Positions 33,846-44,531 of a stretch of DNA of 64,000 nucleotides are shown in pieces. The translations under genes and the position numbers were made by a program. Under the pieces are notes generated by a model. That model did not search any database and had not been told where the DNA came from. It worked only from the letters and a program-made list of their open reading frames with translations. The stretch covers positions 93,131,784 to 93,195,783 of the forward strand of contig NC_072893.1 of NCBI RefSeq assembly GCF_027943255.1. Reading direction: 5' to 3'. The first letter of the stretch is position 1, and each line of letters opens with the position of its first letter. The stretch is from Anastrepha obliqua (taxonomy: Eukaryota > Arthropoda > Insecta > Diptera > Tephritidae).

Positions 33846-34393
33846 GGTTTCCCTGCAAGTAAAAAGGTGCACATTCTTACTTACATATATGCATGCATAC
33901 AGAAGGTGAATTTGTTTTGAGCACACACTAATATTCACACAATGGTTGGTCTGCGTCGTCTTTTCGCTGCTTCCTGTTTTCACCACCACAGTTGCTAGCT
34001 CTGCCGAATTTTATTGTGTTTTCCTTTCTACTTTGCTCTATTTCTATTTTTCCTGCATTTTAATTTTTTTGTTTTCGTGATACTCTCATCTTTTCTCCCC
34101 CCTAAGAGAAAATTTCTGAATACTTCCTTTTCATTGTTTTAGTTGGGGGGAAATTGCATTTTTCTGCAAAACTCACTCTTGACTCTAAATTTGCAATGCG
34201 ATTTAAGAGAATCGGTAATTGTTCTCTCGTGGAACTTGTTATAGAAGTTATAAATGATTAATATTAAAGTGATGGATTTTAGTTTTCTTCACATTTTGTT
34301 TGGCTATGAGGACTACGTCTATTAGTGGCCCCCATATCCGAGTGCGTTTGTGCGTGTCAAGCGCACCGCAGGAATAAAATATTCAAATGATGG
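33846..34393. other. Unannotated AT-rich stretch
   Basis: No feature was recognised. Confidence 0.35.
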
Positions 34394-34433
34394 GAAAGCA
34401 TTTTTCTAATAGCGTCGTCCCACGAAAGGCAGT
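34394..34433 (+). mobile_element. SINE family A, internal fragment
   Basis: CATTTTTCTAATAGCG followed by a TCGTCCC-like segment matches the middle of the full SINE at 38490-38812 (about 38585-38622). Only about 40 bp is preserved. Confidence 0.45.
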
Positions 34434-34758
34434 ATAAGCTGAAATGAACAAGTTTCTTAGAATTATTAAGGACAGATATTTGTATACCCTCGCATTTTCT
34501 GGTAAAACTTTATTTAGGAAGGCAGCTAGTTTTTAAAATTTAGACACACTTATAAGCAATTAGAGTTAAAGCTTGTGACGTCAGATGGACGGACGAAAAT
34601 TTAGTTTCAACATACAAGAAGTATGCGCTGTCGTTATACCATCTCAATAGTATTTACGACAGGACCTAAAGCTTACGTGTACTAAGTTTATACGAGTTTT
34701 ATTAAATCGTTTTCGAGATAAGCGCATTTGTCCATTTTTTCGTCGTATTTCTTGTTTT
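34434..34758. repeat. Old dispersed repeat, left of the LINE
   Basis: This segment contains AGATGGACGGACGAAAATTT (near 34582-34601) and ACCATCTCAATAGT. Related text (GACGGACGGACGGAAATTTA and CCCATCTTAATAGT) recurs near 36840-36890, right of the LINE. It looks like part of an older dispersed dipteran repeat into which the LINE jumped. The family is not identified. The last 12 bases (34747-34758) are the left target duplication of the LINE. Confidence 0.4.
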
Positions 34759-36650
34759 CTTGTTTCTCGACGAGGAATGTCATGCTGCCGCAGAAAGAAA
34801 TGATGCCGCCTATAGAGCCACGTTGCGATCGGGCGCAATGGGATCGCTACCGAGAACTAAAAAAGGAAGATAGACATATTATCCGAAAGAAGAAACGAGA
34901 GGCCGAAATACGTGAGTGCGAGGAGCTTGAGATGCTGGCCAACAGAAACAACGCCCGAAAATTCTATCAGAAAGTTCGGCGGTTTACAGAAGGTTTAAAG
35001 AAGGGGCGTTTTCCTGTAAGAACAAAGACGGCGAACTGGTGACTGACATCCGGAGCAATATTAAATTATGGAGGGAACACTTCTCGAACCTGTTAAACAG
35101 TGACAGCTGCGCATGTCAAAGAGAATGTGATGATCCCGATACCCCAATCGACGACGACGGAATTGACGTTCCGCTACCCGACCATAACGAGGTGAGAATA
35201 GCGATAACGCGTCTAAAGAACAACAAAGCTGCGGGCGCCGACGGACTGCCGGCTGAGCTATTCAAACATGGCGGTGAGGAGCTGGTAAGGTGCATGCATC
35301 AGCTTCTATGCAAAATATGGTCGGATGAAAGCATGCCTCCCGATTGGAATTTAAGTGTGCTCTGCCCAATCCATAAGAAGGGGGATCCTGCAATATGTGC
35401 CAATTACCGCGGGATTAGTCTTCTATATATCGACTATAAGGTTCTAGCGAGAGTATTGTGTGAAAGGCTGAAGCCCACCGTCAACCAACTGATTGGACCT
35501 TATCAGTGTGGCGTCAGACCTGGAAAGTCTACCATCGACCAAATATTCACAATACGCCAAATCTTGGAAAAGACCCATGAAAGGAGAATCGACACACACC
35601 ATCTTTTTGTCGATTTCAAAGCTGCATTCGACAGTACGAAGAGGAGTTATCTGTATGGCGCGATGTCTGAATTTGGTATCCCCACAAAACTAATACGGCT
35701 ATGCAAGATGACGTTGCTCAATACGAGCAGCGCCGTCAGAATTGGGAAGGACCTCTCCGAGCCGTTTGATACCAAACGAGGTTTCAGACAAGGTGACTCG
35801 CTGTCGTCTGACTTCTTTAACCTGATGTTGGAGAGCATCGTACGAGCCGCAGAACTTAATCGTTCAGGCACAATTTTTTATAAGAGCGTACAATTGCTGG
35901 CGTATGCCGATGATATTGACATCATCGGCCTTAACAACCGCGCTGTTAGTTCTGCCTTCTCCAAACTGGATAAAGAGGAAAAGCGAATGGGTCTGGTGGT
36001 GAACGAGGACAAAACGAAGTACCTCCTGTTTTCAAACAAACAGTCGACGCACTCGCGTATCGGCACCCACGTCACTGTTGACAGTTATAATTTCAAGGTT
36101 GTAAAAAACTTCGTTTATTTAGGAACCAACATTAACACCGATAACAATGTCAGCCTTGAAATCCAACGTAGAATCTCTCTTGCCAACAAGTGCTACTTTG
36201 GACTAAGTAAGCAACTGAGCAGTAAAGTCCTTTCTCGACGAACAAAACTAACACTCTACAAGACTATCATCATGCCCGTCCTAACGTATGGCGCAGAAGC
36301 TTGGACGATGACAACATCCGATGAAGCGACGCTTGGAGTGTTCAAGAGAAAGATTCTGCGATTCAACGGCGAATATCGCAGACGATGGAACGATGAGCTG
36401 TATGAGCTTTACGACGACATAGACATAGGATACAAACGCTCCGGCTTTGAAAGTATTCGATGCGGTACCAGCTGGTGGTAGCAGAGGAAGAGGAAGGCCT
36501 CCTCTGCGTTGTAAAGATCAGGTGGAGAATGACTTGGCGTCACTTGGTGTGTCCAACTGGCGCCGGTTAGCACGAGAAAGAAACGACTGGCGCGCTTTGT
36601 TAAACTAGGCCAAAATCGCGTAAGCGGTTATCGCGCCAATTAAGAAGAAG
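34759..36650 (+). mobile_element. 5'-truncated non-LTR retrotransposon with 12-bp target duplication
   Basis: The insert is flanked by the 12-bp duplication ATTTCTTGTTTT at 34747-34758 and 36651-36662. It lacks the endonuclease domain, begins in the linker just before the reverse transcriptase, and ends with CGCCAATTAAGAAGAAG. A short AAG-type microsatellite tail instead of poly-A is typical of RTE-like elements. Truncation at the 5' end and a target duplication show that it arrived by target-primed reverse transcription. The clade assignment is tentative. Confidence 0.9.
34765..36608 (+). pseudogene. LINE reverse transcriptase, 5'-truncated and frameshifted
   Basis: The coding remnant starts with DEECHAAAERNDAAYRA near 34769-34820. 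It shifts frame near 34830 into WDRYRELKKEDRHIIRKKKR, then shifts again at about 35040 into the long frame (to 36481) that holds the reverse transcriptase. Visible landmarks are LKNNKAAGADGLPAELFK (35212-35268), ANYRGISLL (near 35400), HHLFVDFKAAFDS (near 35598-35636), FRQGDSLSSDFF (near 35783-35818) and the catalytic AYADDIDIIG (near 35900-35929). The thumb follows (VLTYGAEAWT near 36280). Another frameshift near 36440 moves the C-terminus (RGRGRPPLRCKDQVENDLAS, WRRLARERNDWRALLN) into a third frame ending at TAG 36606-36608. The catalytic Asp residues are intact but the protein cannot be made whole. Confidence 0.9.
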
Positions 36651-36662
36651 ATTTCTTGTTTT

Positions 36663-37278
36663 GGGCTTATTTATCACTTTTACCAAATTTTAATAATTTG
36701 TCTTAATTTTTAACAGATATATCACATTTTTTTCTTATTTGAAAATTATTTTCCTTTGGGAGATGGGCATGGTTGCTGGCAGATGTCGTTAAATTTGAGC
36801 ATAAAATTACCTTTCTCGAGTTATAATTTGTAACATCAGACGGACGGACGGAAATTTAGTGGGGGTGGTTTTATCCCATCTTAATAGTTTTCATATTTGA
36901 TCTAAATGAGGGGGAGAGCCATGAAATAAAAATTGCTACGTACTTTTATTATGTCGTTATAGAGGTACACTCATTTACAATTTTTTTAATGTTATTTAGA
37001 TGATATTTTGTGTTTTGACTTCAACAATAGTACAAAATTAGGACATTTTTGGTAATTTTTGGCTAATTTGAAAATTTACTTTGTATGGGAACTGGGCGTG
37101 GGTATTAACCGATTATCGTGTGCACGGAAGGATGAGCAGACATAGCTAAATCGACGGCTCTCCTCAATTTGGGCACATAGGTCTACTTGTATATCAAACG
37201 CGATTATTTTATGCTCTATGAGTATAACCGTTACGTGAACAAACTGGGAACAAGTTTTTCATAAAAAATATGTATGCT
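36663..37278. repeat. Old dispersed repeat, right of the LINE
   Basis: The segment includes ATCAGACGGACGGACGGAAA (near 36836-36855) and, further on, AGCAGACATAGCTAAATCGA (near 37135-37154). The latter text is typical of abundant dipteran dispersed repeats. Together with 34434-34758 it brackets the LINE. No coding sequence is present. Confidence 0.4.
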
Positions 37279-37546
37279 TCCGCCGTAGCCGAATGGATTG
37301 GTGAGTGATTATCATTCGGAAGGCGGCAGGTACGAATATCCTTGCAAGAAACACCAAATGACAGAAAACGTTTTTTCTAAAAGTGGTTGCCCCTCGACAG
37401 ACAATGACAATCCTCGTAAAAAAATATCTGCCGTTCGGAGCCGGCTTAAAACTATAGGTTTCTCCATTTGTGGACCAACAACAAGACACACACCACAAAT
37501 AGGAGGAGGAGCTCGGCCATACCCAAAAAAGGTGTAAGTGCCAATT
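37279..37546 (+). mobile_element. tRNA-derived SINE family A, diverged copy
   Basis: The copy aligns with 38490-38812 through most of its length. It has the A-box region CGCCGTAGCCGAATGG at its start. A degenerate B box (GGTACGAATATCC) lies at about 37328-37340. The shared ATCTGCCGTTCGGAG and ACACACCACAAATAGGAGGA segments follow, with a 3' end of GTGCCAATTA and a TA-rich tail. A deletion of about 40 bp removes part of the middle. No clear target duplication was found. Confidence 0.8.
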
Positions 37547-38479
37547 ATATATGTACATATATGTAAGTACAATGTATTATATTATATACAATTCGGAGGC
37601 AGTTATAGTAACGCAACATTAAAGTTTTGTAGGACAATGTCATAACACATCTTATAAGAACATTTTAATTGCCGCATTTACAGATCTGGTTATCGGTTAT
37701 GCAACTGCGCCTTAAAAATAATGATTTTGGAATTTTCTGAAATCAGTTCTATTTTCCTATTTTCCCATTATATTTTTGGTATACTTTCTGCCTCCGCACA
37801 GTGGTCCGAAAATCGAAAAGTGGACAAAAATCGAAAGTCTTGGAGTTTTCGTTAGTATCATTTAAAAGCTACAACTCCAATCGAACGAATGGAACAGTAC
37901 TAAAATATATGAAATGATACCAAACGGGAGCTGTGCGCGTGAAGTACGGCGAAATTTCAAATAACTCAATGCTCTATTTGCAGCGCTTTCGATATTGCCG
38001 ATATTAGGAATTAAACACTTCTGTCTTCCGTTTATGTATATTAATTTGGTTTAGTTGTGAAATTTGGGCAGATTTTTATTTCCATTTGCTTTTAAAAAAT
38101 GTTTGAAGAAATTTTAGTATATATCATTAAAAAGCATAGATGTACTTATATACATAATATATCATTCTTGAATTGTTCCTCATCTTTTGTAAGCTTGCGC
38201 AAATCAGAAAGTGTCCATACTATTTTCCGATCTAAATATTAATATAATTCGCGCACCCAATACTTTGGTCGTTGGCGTGATTGAAAATTTGGAGATAAAC
38301 AAAAACCATTGTAAAACTTCCTGAAATTTTTTTATGGCTTATGACAATTGGAACCCTCTATTACTAGGGAAAAAGTATTTTCTCCAACTGTCATCAGACC
38401 TGCATTGTTTGTTCGGTACTTGTTACCATCTGTCTCCCAGATTATCGTAGTTGTGTCTGCATTGCTATATTTGTGGATC
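37547..38479. other. Unannotated AT-rich stretch
   Basis: No gene or repeat was recognised between the two SINE copies. Confidence 0.4.
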
Positions 38480-38489
38480 ATAAATGTGG

Positions 38490-38812
38490 CGGCCGCCGTA
38501 GCCGAATGGGTTGGTGCGTGATTACCATTCGGGATTCACAGAGAGGTCGTTGGTTCGAATCTCGGTGAAAGCAAAATTAATAAAAACATTTTTCTAATAG
38601 CGGTCGTCCCTCGGCAGGCAATGGCAAACCTCCGAGTGTATTTCTGCCATGAAAAAGCTCCTCATAAAAATATCTGCCGTTCGGAGTCGGCTTGAAACTG
38701 TAGGTACCTCCATTTGTGGAACAACATCAAGACGCACACCACAAATAGGAGGAAGAGCTCGGCCAAACACCTAACAGAAGTGTATGCCCCAATTATTTAT
38801 ATTATTATATAT
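38490..38812 (+). mobile_element. Full-length tRNA-derived SINE family A with 10-bp target duplication
   Basis: The insertion is flanked by ATAAATGTGG at 38480-38489 and 38813-38822. The 5' part is tRNA-like: an A box in GTAGCCGAATGGGTTGG (near 38498-38514) and a B box GGTTCGAATCTC (near 38551-38562), the internal RNA polymerase III promoter. The body (about 38580-38790) is shared with the other copies in this window. The 3' end is GCCCCAATTA plus a TA-rich tail rather than poly-A, so mobilisation by an RTE-like LINE is plausible. It carries no coding capacity. Related copies or fragments lie at 34394, 37279, 41765 and 62207. Confidence 0.92.
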
Positions 38813-38822
38813 ATAAATGTGG

Positions 38823-40139
38823 TTAGTTCTGTTTTTGTCATAATACATGGCCTTGATTTACCTTCACAGTCCGCTGTGTATAGCCTATATTTCGGAGTCC
38901 TCAATCCGCAGATGCGCCTTCCACTGATCCATAGCTCCTGAATGAGGACAAAATCAGCGTTGTCGGCTGCCATGCGATCAATTAGGGCTTGCGATGCTGG
39001 CTTGCTTTATTTGAAGGAGACGCATTCTTTGCATTCTCATCTTCTTGTGACTCGGGCAAAAATAAAGGGAGTGGTCTGAATTTGTTGAAAATTTACTCCT
39101 AAAAGGATTACATCATACTAATTGTAAAAATGAAATCGGTTTTACCGTACCGGTTTTGAAAAAAATCGAGATTTTTTACCATTTTGATATGGAGGCAAAA
39201 TAAAGCTACAATTAGTGGTGCCGTAGCCATAATGTTACAGTCGTAACCAGAACCATAGCCGCAACATTACAGAATTTGTCGATTAGTCATGTCGTAACCA
39301 TAAACAGCTGATGTTGAAGTAGAATTAAGGACAACATTTGCATTTTGTCATAAAAACACGGATAATTTTTCACTAAGGCAATTCATTTTTCGTCGTTCAT
39401 TTGTAATATTCAAATTTTTATCGCAAATATCAAAATAAATGTAAAGTACGGCACCTATAATCGTTTACAGAGTTGTCCGTATTAAAATACAGGTAAGAAA
39501 ATAAAACGAATATATAAATTTATTATGTATTTTTTGTATATTTTGTATGAGTTTCTGAGGATTCCTCAGAGGAGGAACTAATGATTGATGTTAGTGTCTG
39601 TTACTTCATATTCAACAATGTATTGTTCAATACTTAAATCGGAACCCCTTGACGATATGCTTCCTTGTTTTATGCTCCTTCAAGAAGAAACTAATGTGTG
39701 TGCTGATAATAGCAAATGAATCTTAAATATTTATGGTTTGTACTCTTCTATTATACTTTTTCGAGTGTGAGAAAGCCGATATTTTCTAAAGTTTTTGTGC
39801 GAACTTTCAAAGCCTTCTACAGATAATAAACCAGCCAAAATACGTTAAAAGAAATAAATAGTTACACAAATAAATAAATAACTCTGAAAATATTAGCTAT
39901 TGGTCAGTCAAGGAACTTAATTGCAACGCAGCCACGTGTTAAAACTTCATGTACAGACCTAGTCATGTTGAGACACCTGGTCTTATTTCAGTTACGTTCA
40001 GAATTACTTAGCTCATAGGTTTTCATTTCTTTATCACAAGAGAGGACTAAAAATTATCCAGACGAGTAATTTCTGAAGCTTTCTTAAAACTCTTTGAAAC
40101 TGAAATATTTCACATGATTTGAGAATAATTGGTTTGCAA
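38823..40139. other. Unannotated AT-rich stretch
   Basis: No gene was recognised. Near 39220-39305 the text GTAGCCATAATG, GTAACCAGAACCATAGCC and GTCGTAACCATAAAC forms a degenerate local repeat of a GTAACCATA-like unit. Confidence 0.35.
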
Positions 40140-41760
40140 AAACCCCTCCACTGAACCCTCCCCGAGGGTGCCGACTGGTAATAGATACCACAGTTCTCAC
40201 TCTGCACACAGTTGAGAGGTAGCTAGCTAAGGTAAGACTTCACGGACAAGTGTTTGTTACTCCTTAATAGTACCGCATTTGTACATGGAGTTTTACTATG
40301 GTGTGAGGTAAAGGGCCGGATCCAGATGTCATGCGACCTGTGCCGAGGATCAGCCTGGCTGGGGGCGCTTTTTCAAAAATAGCCCAGTCGTTAACGTGAG
40401 CTTACGGATACCTGGCGCCCTCCGTAATAACTAGCCTTGCCTGTGTAGTTCGGAGCTATGCATAGGTGGGCATCTCTTCTCCGGCACTCGTTTGACCAAC
40501 TATGAACCTAAACAATAACAAAAAACAAAAACTAAGACAAACAAATAAACTTGAAGGGGCAGCAAGCTCCGAGAAATGAGCAGCGTTTAAAACGAACTTT
40601 CAATCTGTCACCACGACAGGCTTAGTCAGAGTGGACCAGCGGCAAGCGTTGGCACTGGGACTAAGGTTAAGCCTAGTTCCAAGTAGTCAACATCCTGTGG
40701 CTATGAGGAGAGCTGGGGAAGATACTGCCACAGGTAGCACCGAGACCAATGCTCCCGCCCGAAAATGGCCGACAGTTAGGATCACTGATCCAACCAAAGC
40801 AGAGGAGAGGCTTTGTGGGCAAAGAAGGTACTACATAAATTCATCCTCGAAAGGCTAACCACATCGTCAGCTGCCCCCAATAGACAGAGGTCTACTAAAG
40901 AGGTCAAACCGTCAGCGAAAAGATCGAAAAATCGAGGCATAGCGCCTAATAAAACGTTTGCAGAAGTGGCCTGCAATTGCACCATCATTGGCGTCCTGGA
41001 TGAGGGTGATCCCGAAGGAAGAATTCCCAGGGCCTAATGCAAATGGGTGCAGGCTGCTCTAACTAATGTGACGCTGGAAGTGCTACTAAGCAATCCTGGT
41101 CTGCCACCATCATGTACTGATGCTGGCTGGTACCAGGGCCAAATTAAAATTATAGCCTGCGACGACGAAAGGTCGGTAGAGCTATATAAAGCAGCAATAG
41201 CAAAGATCGGGAAAGTCTAACCTGGAGCGAAGCTCGTTGTAGTAGACATAAAAGATATCCTGTCTCGACCGAGGGCACGAGTTAGGGTCCCTACCCCCTC
41301 CGACCCACAGCAAATCATGCAAATAATAAATGTATGCAATCCAGGCCTTCCAACGGCGGGCTGGAAACTTGTCAAGGCTTTCGACAATACTGAAACAGTA
41401 GACGGTGTGGTGACGAAACGTGCCACAATGCAAGTAATGCTGTTATTAACGAACGACTCGCGAGAACCTTTGGCGAAAAGCGAAGGTATCATAAATTACG
41501 GTTTTGGCGAAGTGAGAGTCAGAACCTATAAAACAGATGCTGATGCTATCGACCAATTAGCCTCAGAGATCGGAGGTAATGACGCTGAGGAAGGTCCTAT
41601 GGAATCCTCAAGCGACGTCAAGAGCATCGACTTGGAAGGTTACTGCTCGTCAGGGTCTGAGCTCACAGCTAGACTCAAGAAAATGAGTACGAGTACGACA
41701 ATTGAGCTTACAGCTTGTTCGAGTACAACATACTCCATTTTTTGTATGCAGTCGGGCATA
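40140..41760 (+). mobile_element. LINE 5' region with ORF1 relic (LOA/Jockey-like)
   Basis: A GC-richer block (40140-40560) without coding signals looks like the 5' untranslated region. It leads into an ORF1 relic. The ORF1 text resembles the Drosophila-type ORF1 that carries a domain of unknown function (DUF4780-like), which I associate with LOA-type elements. The element is cut off near 41760, before any endonuclease or reverse transcriptase, where it abuts a SINE fragment. The boundaries and clade are approximate. Confidence 0.6.
40631..41725 (+). pseudogene. LINE ORF1 pseudogene, DUF4780-like
   Basis: The first frame (40631-40858) is a Ser/Thr/Arg-rich N-terminal region ending at a stop. 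A frameshift near 40815 moves to the main frame. This contains NKTFAEVACNCTIIGVLDEG (near 40951-41010), a stop at 41035, and WYQGQIKIIACDDERSVELY (near 41129-41188). A second stop lies near 41218. It continues with GAKLVVVDIKDI, INVCNPGLPTAGWKLVKAFD and LAKSEGIINYGFGEVRVRTY (near 41470-41530), then DIDLEGYCSSGSEL-like text to about 41690. ORF1 proteins of this kind are thought to bind nucleic acid in the retrotransposition complex. Two stops and one frameshift make it a relic. Confidence 0.65.
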
Positions 41761-41764
41761 GTAC

Positions 41765-41830
41765 GACGTAGCTGAATGGGTTGCGTGTGACTCCCATTCG
41801 GTAGAGTCCAGATTTTTCATTCGTGGTGTT
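41765..41830 (+). mobile_element. SINE family A, 5' fragment
   Basis: CGTAGCTGAATGGGTTGCGT and CCCATTCGGTAGA match the tRNA-like head of the SINE at 38490. The copy is cut off after about 65 bp and follows directly on the truncated LINE ORF1. Confidence 0.5.
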
Positions 41831-44529
41831 TGACAAATTGAGCGCGATAAAGAAACATAATAGCCCAGACAGATGGCGGCTTTAAATGGGATCACCGGAG
41901 CAGTTAGTTCTGATTAAAATTGTAGTGTGACAGACGGTTGTTACGCGTATTAGTGAATAGCTGATTTGCTTATTGAGTAATTTCGTAAGTAAAAAAAGGT
42001 AACAAATACGGATATTAGCTGTCCTGATACTAAGAAATATTATTTATTTAAAAAAAATCTTAAATTGCAATTTCTTAACATTCTCCGAAATATCAAAACA
42101 ATTAATATATTTTCGAACGTGTAAGTGCAAACTTGCATTGCATCTAGCCTTTCTTGTTCTTCCCTTTAAATGTTTCATTATTCTTCATTCACAATAGATA
42201 TTAACTGCCATTTTTCGGCAATGGTGCCATCACAAATTTCCTTAATCTGCTTAAAATTATGAGAATTAAGTCCAGTTGTTAGTCCCCATTACCTGCACTT
42301 AATTCCTGAGAAAATTTCGAATTAAGCCGTTAATCCCACCCTCTGTTTAGGCTATGAGACATATTGTAGATTTGTCGCTATTCTATTACCTAAGTGCAAC
42401 AAATACCATTAATTTCTTGAACTCCTCAGTGCATCTCTTGAATAGCATAATTTTGCCACAAATCTGATTACCTTGCAACGCACAAACATTCACGTGGCAT
42501 CAACCCCATTAGGTTCCACTCCATATAAGCACTTCATATCATATTTAATTAGTATAGGTATCAACTAAAGTCACATCCCATATCGCAGCGCATCACATCT
42601 CGAAATGTTTCTTATCCAAGTCAAATCGAAACTCAAAGTTTAATGAAGTATTCCTTGTGAGAATTTGTGTGACAGTCAGTCTCGACGGTCATTCCATTAA
42701 TCAACTTCATACGATTATTCCCACACTTCAGATGCAACAGTAGCAATTAAACCAAATTTAAATAATAAAACCATCTCTAAAATTTTTATTAACTCTGTAT
42801 CCTGAGTAAAAGTTTTAATTTAAAATTAAGCATTTGCTGTGGAAAGCGAATCCCTCCCACCTCAAAGTGAAAATCACGCTAAGCTCTAATAAAAAACAAG
42901 GAAAAGGGAAGGCTCACTCCAACGTGTCACATAAATAATATCTCCCATATTGTCCATTTAGTTAATTACCCAGTCAAGCAGTTCGGCGCATTTTTTACGA
43001 CAAAAATATTATATGAAGCTGCGCCGTACCCAGCTAGCTCCAAGAATGTTTCGAATGAGTGACAGCTTAAATCAATCAAAATTTTTTTGAATGCACTTTC
43101 GGTCCCATATCACTCTCCATTCTCCATTCTCCGTATAAACAATGCGAGTTTATGTTTGTCGACTTTAGCGTAGAACAAATTGTAGATTTTCGACTTTCAA
43201 CTTAAGTTGAAGCATTGCAACATTTGCATGCTCCCCTACAATAGAAAGAAATACCTATGTGTGTACGAGTACTTGTAAGCATGAAAGCTTTACTTCCAAG
43301 ATATACTTCATGTAACAAGAGCACATCTCGTAAATACCTTTTATCTCACTGCTAGCTCGAAATAGATTCAAGGGGAAAATGCGAATGGGGCAAATATATT
43401 TGTAGGTATATATCTATATAATCTGCGTATGTATGTGTGGAAAAGCACGCTACAATTACTCACGAACGTACGCCCGCGTTGTGATTGCTGTTCTCGGTAG
43501 GCAGGCGGATAGCTGGGGGCAAAATATCCTCGCATCTGCTGCCACCAATCATGCGCTTAATGGTTCCCTTAAGTCCAACAAACAATGTTTTTTTCGTTTG
43601 GGGTGACTTTAATTTATCGCTGTTGCATGTGTTGTATGCGCCCGCCTCCGTGAGCATATGTAGCCGAGGGTACGTGTGTATGTGCACGTCATTGTAGTAG
43701 TAGAAACTGCCGTGTGTGGTAAGAACGTGCACTTCGAGCACCTTTGTGAGTGTTAAGCAACTGCTTGTTGCATGTGGCATACATTTTAATGTTGAAACAT
43801 TTCATTGTTGCTGATGTAGTAAGTGTAAAACAATTGAATTGCAAACGTAATCGCTTTCAATATTGTCACTGATCTCTAGGTGAGCGTTTGGATGGATGCA
43901 ACATCAACAAGAGTTGACTTAGTTGTAAAGCGAAATGAGCAGTTTGAGTGAAAGTCACGTAAACTTAAAAAAAATTCCATATATGAAGTACTTGAACATT
44001 GGCATTTAAAGTACAGCAACTGAATTCAGCTATTTTAAAGCTTAAACTTTTTGAAATTTAATGTTTTTTTCTTGCTTCCTTTGATATGAAAACTAATTAT
44101 TATTCTCGTATATGGAAGATTGCTGTAAATGGAGGACCATCGCTCAACGATTTTGGTTTAAGAAATTCGCAGAAATGTGCAACCGCAGAACGTTGTGCAA
44201 GGTAAATAAAAAAACTCTAAAGAGATACCATCTAAATCTCAAATGGCTATAGAAAGTCCTGTGGCTAAGGCATAAGCACCGAAATCGTAACCGTAATCTG
44301 ACCGTGGTTCCATTCCACAAGCCGAGATCCACTGCGTATCACTAAAAGCAATGATTTTAGTGCCTAATGGATTTGAAATTGCACGCAAAGTATGGCAGCG
44401 AAACGTCCGAAGATTAGATTAGAAGTCGTGGAAGATTACAGTGAGATTTGAGCGAGTGGCGGGTGCAACTAGTGACTCTGGCTACAAATACGTTCCCGCA
44501 CGGACTACTTCAGTAAGTGGCCAGAAGTG
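41831..44529. other. Unannotated AT-rich stretch
   Basis: No gene, RNA or clear repeat boundary was seen. The frames at 43460-43780 (minus) and 43485-43697 overlap each other and lack motifs. Confidence 0.4.
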
Positions 44530-44531
44530 TA

